Source: Zhongshania sp. | GTDB taxonomy: Bacteria > Pseudomonadota > Gammaproteobacteria > Pseudomonadales > Spongiibacteraceae | Length of the DNA stretch: 64,000 nucleotides | Direction: 5' to 3' | NCBI GenBank assembly: GCA_018066965.1 | Contig: JAGPVP010000111.1 | Span: 27,262-91,261 of the forward strand | Part shown: piece after piece, positions 35,484 through 43,351 of the stretch | Layout of the letters: every line of letters begins with the position of its first letter | Numbering within the stretch: the stretch's first letter is position 1 | Translations under genes and position numbers: made by a program | Notes under the pieces: generated by a model | Told to the model about the DNA's origin: nothing | Databases searched by the model: none | Seen by the model: the letters and a program-made list of their open reading frames with translations, nothing else

Positions 35484-38400
35484 TTTCCTCCATCTCGGCG
35501 CCGCTTGGCCCGTCCTATTAATAAGGTGTAAATCTGTATAACTAAGAACAAAACAATAATTAAGGGCAAAGCCAACAGTAACAAGGGCCGCTGTGCAAAC
35601 CACCAGCGCAAGCGATTATAACGATTTTCATCACCTTCCAAACGGGTAGGTTCTAGCCGGTAAGAGTTTGCCTTTTGACCACTGTCAAAAATCGACAAAT
35701 CACCTGAAACCGAATTAAAAATATCTGGGCTATCAAACTGCTTCACCATATCCACAATGCCGTAGCTATCTGTTGCCGTAAGTAAAACTGTTAGCACGAC
35801 ATTATTTTGAGCCAATTCACTCTCGGCACCGCCGGTGCGAGAGGCGGTACTTACCAGCGCTTGAAGATACTCGCGACTGTTCAGGGTTCTATCCGCTTCA
35901 TCTTGGCTAAGTTTATTACCATCCCAAAGCATCGCCTTAATCCAGTCAAATCGGCTCAGCGATGCCACTCGCAAACGCCCTTTGTTAACATAAAGGCGAC
36001 TTCCCTTCAGTACTTCGCGCGTGACCGGTGCAGCAACATCGGCCAAGACCAGCCAATGACGATCTTGCACACTGCTTAATTGTTCAGCGCCTAATGCCAC
36101 TGCCAAATTCAAACCAGGTTTACCCGTAAATTCTGAAAATCGGGCTACTAATTCAAAGGCCGCAGCCAAGGTTTGAGTATCTGGTTGCTCTGGCAGAATC
36201 AAGGCGCTATTAGACATATCTGCTTTAGACGTAAACGGGTAGCCGGAATCGGTAAATAAGGAAAGCTCTGGGACCGAAACCATAGAACGTAGCTCGGAGA
36301 GGTCAAGATAGGTTTCCGGCATTAAATGACTGACAACATCATTAGGCACATCGGAGCGGCAATCATCTGTAACCTTGGGCTGAAGATTGAAATAAAACGT
36401 CAGCTCATTTTTACCATGCAAGCGCTCGGGAGAAAGATAAATTAACTTCTCACTCTGTCGTACTTGACCACCAAGCGCGCCCCACAACTGTTCTAACAAT
36501 CCTTTACGATTAACGGGTAAAGACCGTAAAAACCCACCATTTAACGTAATATCCAATCTAGATTCATTAACATCTAGCCAGTCACCCTCGGGAAACTGGT
36601 ATTTCACACGTAGTGGCACAGTTCGACCTGGCCACAGATTCAACGACGGCGATAAGCGAAACGGCATGCTAATCAGTGGCGGCGTTAAACCATTTACGCG
36701 CAGATTTTTGGGGTCAACAATGTCGCCTAATTGAAGCACCGTCGAGGTATCTGCCCAACGATTCGCCTTGTTAAGGTCAGCGTCCAAATCAGCTAGCTCG
36801 CTGACGTTAACATTACTACCCATTAAGCTCTTGCCGTGCACCGCTAAAAAGCGTGCAGCCTGCACCAAGCCACGATCATCCGGCGCCTCAATAACAAGCA
36901 AGCTGCCGTAAGTAGAATTGGGGTTTTCTATTAGCCTGATGTTTGGTCGCTCGATTAACGTCGTGCTTACATCTGGCACTGGTCGGTCATTAGTTGCGAA
37001 GACTATGGCGTGGCCGGTCGGCAATTGATCCCCCACCTTGAAGGTCATCGAGCGGAAATGGTTTTCTGCCCCCAACCAAGAGGCTACCACCGAAGCCGAT
37101 CTAAGCTGCTCCCGCGAAGGTGCCTTCGGCATCACCATGGAAACCACCGACTCCCCCGATGCATTAGGGTCAAAAAATGGTCGTGGCAGTAAGGCCAAAT
37201 CTTTTGCAGTAGGAAGCGTATCTGTAGTTAATATAAATCTAGAGGCCGGCAATATATCGACCTTAGTTACTGCGGTACTAGAGTTCAAACATTCGTCGAT
37301 GTAGCTGCCTTGCAATAAGACATCGACACTATTATTAGAAATAAGGTACGCAGGATTAACGTCTACGGAATATCGCAGCGGCGTAGTCTCAGACTTATTA
37401 TCCAAAGCCACCGTCCCCACCTCAACCCCATTTACCGATAGCATCAGCGTATCGCCAGTATCATCAGGGGATGTGTAATCAATCAGCAAATCGAACCGTG
37501 CACTTCTTACCACTTCGTCGCGCGGCAGCGAAAAACTAGTGCCCGCGCGCCCCGACTTTCCTTTGATATGCAAGCCATTGCTATGCCCCAACTCACCAAG
37601 CACCAACTCCCGTGCTCGATACCCGTCCACATCTGCCGTGTCTGCAAACGCCGGTAAACTAGCCAACAGCACCAGAACAACGACTAGTACAAATATCGCT
37701 ACGGGCATAACCCAACGCGTAAACAATCTCTCACGCACCATACTGTTGGCTTGCCGTTCGTCTTCGTTACTAGAAAATAAACTTGGTGCAAATAGCCCTA
37801 AAATACAACGCAGCATTGCCCAAAAAGAACGCAGTGGATTATCGGCGGGATACTCTTGATCCGCCAGCCAAGCGTCTTCACGCCCCATAACAATACTAAC
37901 CAACTGACGACGCTGCTCAGTATCTAGATCGTCAAATTGCAAACGAAGGTATTTATCGTCACCTTTAATTAAGACCACCGGCAGCACTACTCTGCGTTTA
38001 TGATAAATCAGCTCTACACATTCCACCCCCGAAGGCAGCTCTTGCTTTTGCAGATTACGCAACCGCACGCCACCCATGGAAATATCCACTAGCTCACTGC
38101 CGAGCGCATGGCCGCCCTCTAAAAAAATTGAGACGGGCAATTGCAAACTAACACGAACATTAACGCGAGACTGCTGACGCTCACGCGCCACCGCGATTGC
38201 CGCCAACAGCGTAAACAAACTAAAGCCCGCCCAAAACACATTGAGCAACATGACATTTGGCTCAACGTCGTAATACTCATGCCAGTAAAGACGAACTAAT
38301 CCCCAACCAACACCCGCCATAAGCAGGAATGCCACAATAAGCTGGGGCTTCACCGCATCAATATCAAAAAATGTTTGCTCTACCAAACCGCCTTTCTCGG

Positions 38401-39892
38401 TGACGTTAAACTTACCTTTATTTGGGTTCAGTAACGTTGTCAAAGTCGGTCGCACCAACTGAAAGGCCAATACCGATTCGTAAATTTCCCCCCAAAATAT
38501 ATGGCGATAACGGCCGTTTGTTCTGGAGTTGGTATAGATAGCGTGAACAAGATGCGGCAACGCGTAGGTGACAATAATTTCCGCCGACGACGCAATAATG
38601 TTTTGGCCTATCAACAAATACGCAAGCGGCGCAGTAATGAACACCACTCGCGGTAACGGAAACTGAAAATGCAGCATTGCCGACAGATAACAAAGACGCT
38701 GCGCGAAGGTAAGGCCACGGCCAAACAAAGGATTATCTGTTCGCAGAATCTGCATCATTCCCCTTGCCCAGCGCGCCCGCTGACCAATATGCAGAGACAG
38801 TCGCTCAGTTGCCAAGCCCGCGGCAAGTGGCAGACCTAAATATGCCGTGCCCCAGCCTTTACGCTGCATTTTCAGCGCGGTGTGAGCATCTTCGGTAACC
38901 GTTTCAACGGCAAAGCCCTCAACTTCCTGCAAGGCCGTGCGGCGGATAACCGCACAAGATCCACAGAAAAACGTCGCATTCCAAAAATCATTACCTTGCT
39001 GTACCGGGCCGTAAAACAAGGCGCTCTCGCGCGGAATATCCTCGCCTACTGCCAAATTCCGCTCAAAGGGATCAGGAGAGTAAAAATAATGTGGTGTCTG
39101 CACTAGGGACAGATTTTCGTCCTTTATAAACCCACCCACTGTGTATTGTAAAAAACCACAGGTTGGAACGTGGTCACAGTCAAATACCGCCACCAAATCG
39201 CCACTGGTCTGCGCAAGGGCGTTGTTGAGATTACCGGCTTTAGCGTGACGATTGTCGTCCCGTGAAATATAACCAACCCCCGCTCTAGCGGCAAAAGCAG
39301 CGAATGCATCTCGCCTACCATCATCAAGCAAATACACTCTTAATTTATCGGCGGGGTATTCAAGGCATTGCGCGGCAAGCACCGTATCTGCCACCACGCT
39401 CAAGCTTTCGTTATAACTGGGGATATAAATGTCTACCGTTGGCCACAAGTCAGTATTTTCTGGCAGCGGCACCACTCGCCGCTCAAGCGGCATCGCCGTT
39501 TGCAAATAACCTAAAAACAGAATCAGCCACGCGTACAATTCAGCTGTAAATAAACCGTAGCCCAGAACATATTCCAAACCACTTTCAAAGACCAAGGTCT
39601 CCGATGCACGCCAATAAATATATCGCGTCGACACCAGCAGGCTTAAAGCCATTAAGAATAGCGAAACAAATCTCGACGTCGGCTTAACACGGCTGACCAC
39701 CACCATAATGGCGACACTAAACAAGCCCAGCAAGGCTTGGTAGGCCACATCCATTGGCGTGGTAATAAATAAAAATAATGGCACTACGGCGAGAATTGCC
39801 AGTAGCCAAAACAATAGCCATGTCCCTGAGCTATGATTCGACTGCGGAGTTTCTTCGTTTGGAATAGCCTGCTGTGACGGTTTATCCACCAC
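35480..39892 (-). CDS. bcsAB: Fused cellulose synthase catalytic subunit A and periplasmic subunit B
   Basis: 1470 residues. The BcsA half has N-terminal membrane helices and a GT2 domain with DDG (190-192), DCD (238-240), FFCGSC (308-313), TED (333-335) and QRARW (371-375), all intact. The C-terminal PilZ domain has R572xxxR576 and DISMGG (603-608), so c-di-GMP activation is expected. A membrane/signal-like segment (about 728-750) leads into the BcsB half, which ends in a membrane anchor near 1440-1463. GTG start with GGAGAA upstream, overlapping bcsQ by 11 bp. A single A-B polypeptide is the AcsAB layout of Komagataeibacter; most gammaproteobacteria encode separate genes. Confidence 0.96.
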   Translation of the reverse strand: MVDKPSQQAIPNEETPQSNHSSGTWLLFWLLAILAVVPLFLFITTPMDVAYQALLGLFSVAIMVVVSRVKPTSRFVSLFLMALSLLVSTRYIYWRASETLVFESGLEYVLGYGLFTAELYAWLILFLGYLQTAMPLERRVVPLPENTDLWPTVDIYIPSYNESLSVVADTVLAAQCLEYPADKLRVYLLDDGRRDAFAAFAARAGVGYISRDDNRHAKAGNLNNALAQTSGDLVAVFDCDHVPTCGFLQYTVGGFIKDENLSLVQTPHYFYSPDPFERNLAVGEDIPRESALFYGPVQQGNDFWNATFFCGSCAVIRRTALQEVEGFAVETVTEDAHTALKMQRKGWGTAYLGLPLAAGLATERLSLHIGQRARWARGMMQILRTDNPLFGRGLTFAQRLCYLSAMLHFQFPLPRVVFITAPLAYLLIGQNIIASSAEIIVTYALPHLVHAIYTNSRTNGRYRHIFWGEIYESVLAFQLVRPTLTTLLNPNKGKFNVTEKGGLVEQTFFDIDAVKPQLIVAFLLMAGVGWGLVRLYWHEYYDVEPNVMLLNVFWAGFSLFTLLAAIAVARERQQSRVNVRVSLQLPVSIFLEGGHALGSELVDISMGGVRLRNLQKQELPSGVECVELIYHKRRVVLPVVLIKGDDKYLRLQFDDLDTEQRRQLVSIVMGREDAWLADQEYPADNPLRSFWAMLRCILGLFAPSLFSSNEDERQANSMVRERLFTRWVMPVAIFVLVVVLVLLASLPAFADTADVDGYRARELVLGELGHSNGLHIKGKSGRAGTSFSLPRDEVVRSARFDLLIDYTSPDDTGDTLMLSVNGVEVGTVALDNKSETTPLRYSVDVNPAYLISNNSVDVLLQGSYIDECLNSSTAVTKVDILPASRFILTTDTLPTAKDLALLPRPFFDPNASGESVVSMVMPKAPSREQLRSASVVASWLGAENHFRSMTFKVGDQLPTGHAIVFATNDRPVPDVSTTLIERPNIRLIENPNSTYGSLLVIEAPDDRGLVQAARFLAVHGKSLMGSNVNVSELADLDADLNKANRWADTSTVLQLGDIVDPKNLRVNGLTPPLISMPFRLSPSLNLWPGRTVPLRVKYQFPEGDWLDVNESRLDITLNGGFLRSLPVNRKGLLEQLWGALGGQVRQSEKLIYLSPERLHGKNELTFYFNLQPKVTDDCRSDVPNDVVSHLMPETYLDLSELRSMVSVPELSLFTDSGYPFTSKADMSNSALILPEQPDTQTLAAAFELVARFSEFTGKPGLNLAVALGAEQLSSVQDRHWLVLADVAAPVTREVLKGSRLYVNKGRLRVASLSRFDWIKAMLWDGNKLSQDEADRTLNSREYLQALVSTASRTGGAESELAQNNVVLTVLLTATDSYGIVDMVKQFDSPDIFNSVSGDLSIFDSGQKANSYRLEPTRLEGDENRYNRLRWWFAQRPLLLLALPLIIVLFLVIQIYTLLIGRAKRRRDGGK

Positions 39893-40652
39893 GCTTCTCC
39901 AACCGAACCAACTCTTTCATAACACGATTTACCAGTGCGTCGATATCTTGCGCCGCCAACGAGCCAGGCGCATTTTCAAATACAATTCGCTGCTTGGCAT
40001 TTGCTTCAGAAACAGCTTCATCTCGATGAATTAAGCCCATGATCTCATCGCCGTAGCGGTGCTCCATAAAAGTGCATATCTCGCTATTAAGGCGGCTCCG
40101 CGGATCAACCTGATTGAGTACTAAGCCGTGCCGGCTATTGGCCGGAACATTAGCAGGGTAATAATCACCGCTTTCAACTATTGGCAATAACGAGACTGAT
40201 GCGGAGTCACTAAGCAACACGGTGAGTCGCAAGTCGGCAAGACTAGCAACGGCTTGAAGGGCAGCCGAATCACCCGGCGGCAAATCGGCGATGATAATCG
40301 TACCCCGCGTTTTATCCAGCGAAGTAAATCGTGAACGCAAAAAGCCAGGGTTTAACAGATATTGCTCAAACGTTTTACGTAGCTGCTGGCCCGGGTAGCC
40401 ATATGGCAGCACGCATAAATTATCGGCAACCTCAACAGTTAGCGAAGACCAGTCTTCGCTATGCACTGCATTCTCGACAAAACCGCGACTATCATCCAAG
40501 CTCAAGCCGAAATGTAACCGCAGCGCATTCTGGGGATCAAAATCCACCGCAATGACGCGGTAACCTAGCCGTCTTAGTCCATAGGCCAAGTTGGCGGTAC
40601 AGGTGGTTTTACCCACGCCACCCTTAGGGGAGCTAACACAAATTATAGACAC
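39882..40652 (-). CDS. bcsQ: Cellulose biosynthesis ParA/MinD-like ATPase BcsQ
   Basis: 256 residues. The deviant Walker A is SPKGGVGKTT near the N-terminus, with IAVDFDPQNAL (Walker A') and IIADLPPG (Walker B). BcsQ positions the cellulose machinery and, with BcsR, helps stabilise it in enterics. It overlaps bcsAB by 11 bp and abuts the upstream small gene by one base (40652 shared), so all are co-translated. Confidence 0.94.
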   Translation of the reverse strand: MSIICVSSPKGGVGKTTCTANLAYGLRRLGYRVIAVDFDPQNALRLHFGLSLDDSRGFVENAVHSEDWSSLTVEVADNLCVLPYGYPGQQLRKTFEQYLLNPGFLRSRFTSLDKTRGTIIIADLPPGDSAALQAVASLADLRLTVLLSDSASVSLLPIVESGDYYPANVPANSRHGLVLNQVDPRSRLNSEICTFMEHRYGDEIMGLIHRDEAVSEANAKQRIVFENAPGSLAAQDIDALVNRVMKELVRLEKRGG

Positions 40653-40999
40653 TAGCGTGACGCCAATTTGCTACTGTGCGCAGCAATACTCTTTAGAAGC
40701 AGCTTTAACGGAGTCAGCCCTACTTTCACCGATAGCGGCGCGGCGACAACGTCATTTTCCGACGTTCGGGGTTTAGACAATATATGACTAAACCGCATCT
40801 CGTTTGTACGGATAGCTTTTTCTTCGCCAATACCAAGTGGCGCAAGCAAAGCAAGCTCGTTATCGATACTAGCATCCATTTTTGGAGCCTGAGGACGAGC
40901 ACCACCTGTCTGTTTGGTCGCCTGTGCGAGTAGCGGCCAAGATGCAAAATCAGATGCTGAATCCATCCGCGACAATCTTTTAAGCTCCATCTCTTTCAT
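40652..40999 (-). CDS. Small first gene of the cellulose operon, BcsR/BcsP-like candidate
   Basis: 115 residues, or 112 from the second ATG at 40990. It is mostly low-complexity and Ala/Lys-rich, with no membrane segment. Residues 17-27 read DFASWPLLAQA; E. coli BcsR, as I recall it, ends in a similar RWPLLAEFAQQ segment. The C-terminus (VKVGLTPLKLLLKSIAAHSSKLAS) is an amphipathic basic helix. It is directly coupled to bcsQ, the same neighbour BcsR has in E. coli. I propose a BcsR/BcsP-like accessory subunit; the similarity rests on one short motif plus position. Confidence 0.6.
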   Translation of the reverse strand: MKEMELKRLSRMDSASDFASWPLLAQATKQTGGARPQAPKMDASIDNELALLAPLGIGEEKAIRTNEMRFSHILSKPRTSENDVVAAPLSVKVGLTPLKLLLKSIAAHSSKLASR

Positions 41000-41015
41000 C
41001 GTTTACGCAACCCGT

Positions 41016-41021
41016 ATTATA
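41016..41021 (-). promoter_or_regulatory. Candidate -10 box of the cellulose operon
   Basis: On the minus strand the sequence TATAAT lies 17 nt before the ATG at 40999, with TTGCAT 15 nt further upstream as an imperfect -35. The short leader would favour the inner ATG at 40990. Confidence 0.4.
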
Positions 41022-41343
41022 GCCAGACTATATTCTATGCAATCTATATACCCAGATCTACTCCACACAATAAAAAATAGCGACAAATAACGAGTTAATT
41101 TAGCGGGTGTTACTCATAATGCACTTTATGTAATCCACGTATAAATAAAAGCCTTCATTACAGCCACATATGAAACACCAAAGTATATGAGTTACTAATA
41201 CCATGACGACATTCCAAAATTGTTACTAAATGATGAAACAAACATGTCGCCAGACAATTAATACGCCATTAACGATGGGGTTCGCTTTTTTATACTTTTT
41301 CATTAATCATGCTAACTTACGCGCAATACTAGGAGACATAACA
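41022..41343. other. AT-rich divergent intergenic region without a gene
   Basis: About 320 bases separate the bcs operon and the exported DUF6491-like gene. The region is clearly more AT-rich than its neighbours. A possible plus-strand promoter is TTAACG at 41269-41274 with TATACT at 41291-41296 (16-nt spacer), some 48 nt before the ATG at 41344. An in-frame ATG at 41230 precedes this but has no good ribosome-binding site. I see no coding or RNA gene. Confidence 0.5.
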
Positions 41344-41760
41344 ATGAAAGCTACCTTACTGCTCACCGTATTAATCACCCTGTGCCTACCATTAACACTG
41401 CAGGCAGATGAACAGGAACCAAACAAATATATGTCGCTTGTATCTGGTACTCCTGAACGCTGCGTCAACCTGCGGCGTATAGATCAAATGGATGTCGTCG
41501 ACAACCGTACTATTCTGTTTTACATGAACGGTAAAGAGATTTTTCTGAACGACTTACCCTATCCCTGCACTAGTTTATCTCGGCATAAAACAGTGATGTA
41601 CCGCACCTCGCTAAGCGAACTGTGTAACGTTGATGTTATTACGGTGCTGAACACTATTGGCTCAGGCTTTTTACCTGGGGCATCGTGTGGTTTAGGCCAC
41701 TTTCATCCCATCACCAAAGAAAACGCCGATCAGATTAAAAAGCAAAGTCGCGGCAATTAA
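41344..41760 (+). CDS. Exported DUF6491-like protein
   Basis: 138 residues from the ATG at 41344, chosen for its AGGAG site and because it puts a clear signal peptide at the N-terminus (MKATLLLTVLITLCLPLTLQA, cleavage about residue 22). The mature part has four Cys (ERCVNLRRIDQMDV, YPCTSL, ELCNVDV, ASCGLGHFHPI), likely in two disulphides. The RCV-RID, ILFYMNGKEIFLNDLP and CGLGHFHP pattern fits the DUF6491 family as I recall it. Function unknown; probably periplasmic. Confidence 0.75.
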   Translation: MKATLLLTVLITLCLPLTLQADEQEPNKYMSLVSGTPERCVNLRRIDQMDVVDNRTILFYMNGKEIFLNDLPYPCTSLSRHKTVMYRTSLSELCNVDVITVLNTIGSGFLPGASCGLGHFHPITKENADQIKKQSRGN

Positions 41761-41801
41761 CTGCCTAAGTAAACAGTTAAGTGTATTTTTAAAGTGTCCC
41801 G

Positions 41802-42383
41802 CTATTTAGGCCTTGTAAGACCCAGCACGCCATCGAGTATCCACTGCAACTCTTTATCATCGGTGCCGGCCTTCGGTAAGTGCGCAAGCATAGGCTCGGC
41901 AATACCGATTGCCATCATTAGCCGTGCGCGACGATAAGCGTCCTCTTCACCGTAGCCCAAGGTTCTAATATTATCCTTTAGGAAGTCGAGTAACAGCTCA
42001 TCGGCGCGGCGGACTGCGTTATAAACACGCTCGTCATGCTGCGCCCAATGCCGCATCACTTGATCAAGCTTAGACATATTACTGCTGAGCCAGTAATCAC
42101 TAATTTCTTCGATGACGGTCCGACCATTGTCCGCCGTTTGCGCCTCGATCGCACTGTGAATGGCCACATGAAAATTACCAGACCACGCCTCCACTAGCCC
42201 ATCAATTAGAGAATCACGGCCTTTAAAATGCCAGTAGAAACTGCCTTTAGAAACACCTAAACGTAGACAAACACTATCGATCGTCAACGCATCCGCCGTA
42301 CCCGCTTCGGCAATAAGCTCAAAAGACTCATTGATAAAATCTTGTTTAGATTTGCGTCCTTTTGGCGCTACTGCCACAGCCAT
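41802..42383 (-). CDS. TetR-family transcriptional repressor
   Basis: 193 residues from the ATG at 42383, which has GGAG 6 nt upstream; a longer frame would need a TTG start at 42404. The N-terminal helix-turn-helix reads FELIAEAGTADALTIDSVCLRLGVSKGSFYWHFKGRDSLIDGLVEAW. The C-terminal ligand domain is generic. It is divergent from the membrane operon at 42505 and a strong palindromic site lies between them, so it most likely represses that operon and itself. Confidence 0.93.
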   Translation of the reverse strand: MAVAVAPKGRKSKQDFINESFELIAEAGTADALTIDSVCLRLGVSKGSFYWHFKGRDSLIDGLVEAWSGNFHVAIHSAIEAQTADNGRTVIEEISDYWLSSNMSKLDQVMRHWAQHDERVYNAVRRADELLLDFLKDNIRTLGYGEEDAYRRARLMMAIGIAEPMLAHLPKAGTDDKELQWILDGVLGLTRPK

Positions 42384-42424
42384 ACCCACTCCGAACACCG
42401 TCAATATGCTTGACTATATCACAA

Positions 42425-42444
42425 ACCATACCGTATGGTACGGT
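42425..42444. promoter_or_regulatory. Palindromic operator, probably for the adjacent TetR protein
   Basis: ACCATACCGTATGGT (42425-42439) has perfect 7-bp arms around one central base. It overlaps ACCGTATGGTACGGT (42430-42444), with perfect 6-bp arms and a 3-nt centre. Together they form a compound 20-bp site, the usual size of a TetR operator. It lies 41 nt upstream of the repressor start and 60 nt upstream of the operon. TTGACT at 42410 and TATGGT at 42434 may be a promoter within it. Confidence 0.7.
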
Positions 42445-42504
42445 TATAGAAGTCAAAGCTACTTATTGCAACGATAACAACGATAATATTAAGGCTATCT
42501 CGAC

Positions 42505-43050
42505 ATGAGTATTGAAGCACTCACCTATTGGCTGACTAGCCATTACTTGCAAATCAAGTTTATTCATATCAGTTTTGCCACGCTCTGGCTGTGGAGTACA
42601 TCCGTTGCTTACCTAAATTACTTGGTGCCGGTATTTCGCGTATGGCAGGCCAATCCTAATGACGTTGATCTGATTCAAAAACGTAATTGGGTGATGGAGC
42701 GATTCGACGAGGGCGTGATTCTTGAGCACATCGCCTTCCCTGTATTATTAATTTCCGGTTTAACTCTACTACTAATCAGCGGATGGGGACCGCAATCCTA
42801 TTGGCTTGCAATGAAGCTCACCATTGTCGTTCTAGTGTTTCTTCCGATTGAGGTTTTTGACTACTGGCTTTCCCACTTTGGCGGTAATAAAGCGAAAATA
42901 CGTCGCAGTATTCCAGACGGCGATAGCCTTATGTCTACGCGCTACGAGCGCGCAATCCATTACCACTGGTGGTTTCTTATTGTGACTACACCCATTATCT
43001 CAATCGCTGGCGTGACGGTGCTCTATCTCGCCATTGCCAAACCCATGTAA
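42505..43050 (+). CDS. Integral membrane protein, HemJ/CopD/DUF2269-like
   Basis: 181 residues with four predicted membrane helices (about 15-38, 75-95, 103-122 and 150-175). The first reads IKFIHISFATLWLWSTSVAYL, which starts with the K-x-x-H-I pattern seen in HemJ, CopD-like and DUF2269 proteins, a haem-associated superfamily. LEHIAFPVLLISG and HYHWWFLIV add His residues in membranes. It is the first gene of the TetR-controlled operon. Haem or copper binding is possible but unproven. Confidence 0.65.
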   Translation: MSIEALTYWLTSHYLQIKFIHISFATLWLWSTSVAYLNYLVPVFRVWQANPNDVDLIQKRNWVMERFDEGVILEHIAFPVLLISGLTLLLISGWGPQSYWLAMKLTIVVLVFLPIEVFDYWLSHFGGNKAKIRRSIPDGDSLMSTRYERAIHYHWWFLIVTTPIISIAGVTVLYLAIAKPM

Positions 43051-43062
43051 GCGAGGCCCAAA

Positions 43063-43314
43063 ATGACTACTGAAAATCTAGCAATATCGCGTCACTTTGA
43101 TGTAAGCCCACATAAAATTCGCCTTATCGCTATCGCAATGGGTGTATATATTTTACTAGTAATGTGGCCAGCCTTTGATTTATGCCGTCTTCTATTGGCC
43201 GCTGACCCGTTTGCATTCTCCTTGCAGCGAGGGATGTACGTTACCGCCACCGCCACCGTATTTTCGCTCTACGCATACTGGCAAATGGCACGCCTGTGCC
43301 TAGGAAAATCATAA
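43063..43314 (+). CDS. Small membrane protein of unknown function
   Basis: 83 residues with two membrane helices (about 19-45 and 55-78: LIAIAMGVYILLVMWPAFDL and YVTATATVFSLYAYWQMARL). No recognised family. It starts 12 nt after the upstream gene, with GAGG at a suitable distance, so it is in the same operon. The two proteins may form one membrane complex; this is inference. Confidence 0.7.
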   Translation: MTTENLAISRHFDVSPHKIRLIAIAMGVYILLVMWPAFDLCRLLLAADPFAFSLQRGMYVTATATVFSLYAYWQMARLCLGKS

Positions 43315-43351
43315 AGCCCATAGAACACAGCTAATAACAGAGATAATAATA

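Noticed and set aside
35484..35603. Longer bcsC start
   Set aside because: The extra 40 residues are bcsAB coding sequence in another frame; the ATG at 35483 has a ribosome-binding site and a signal peptide.
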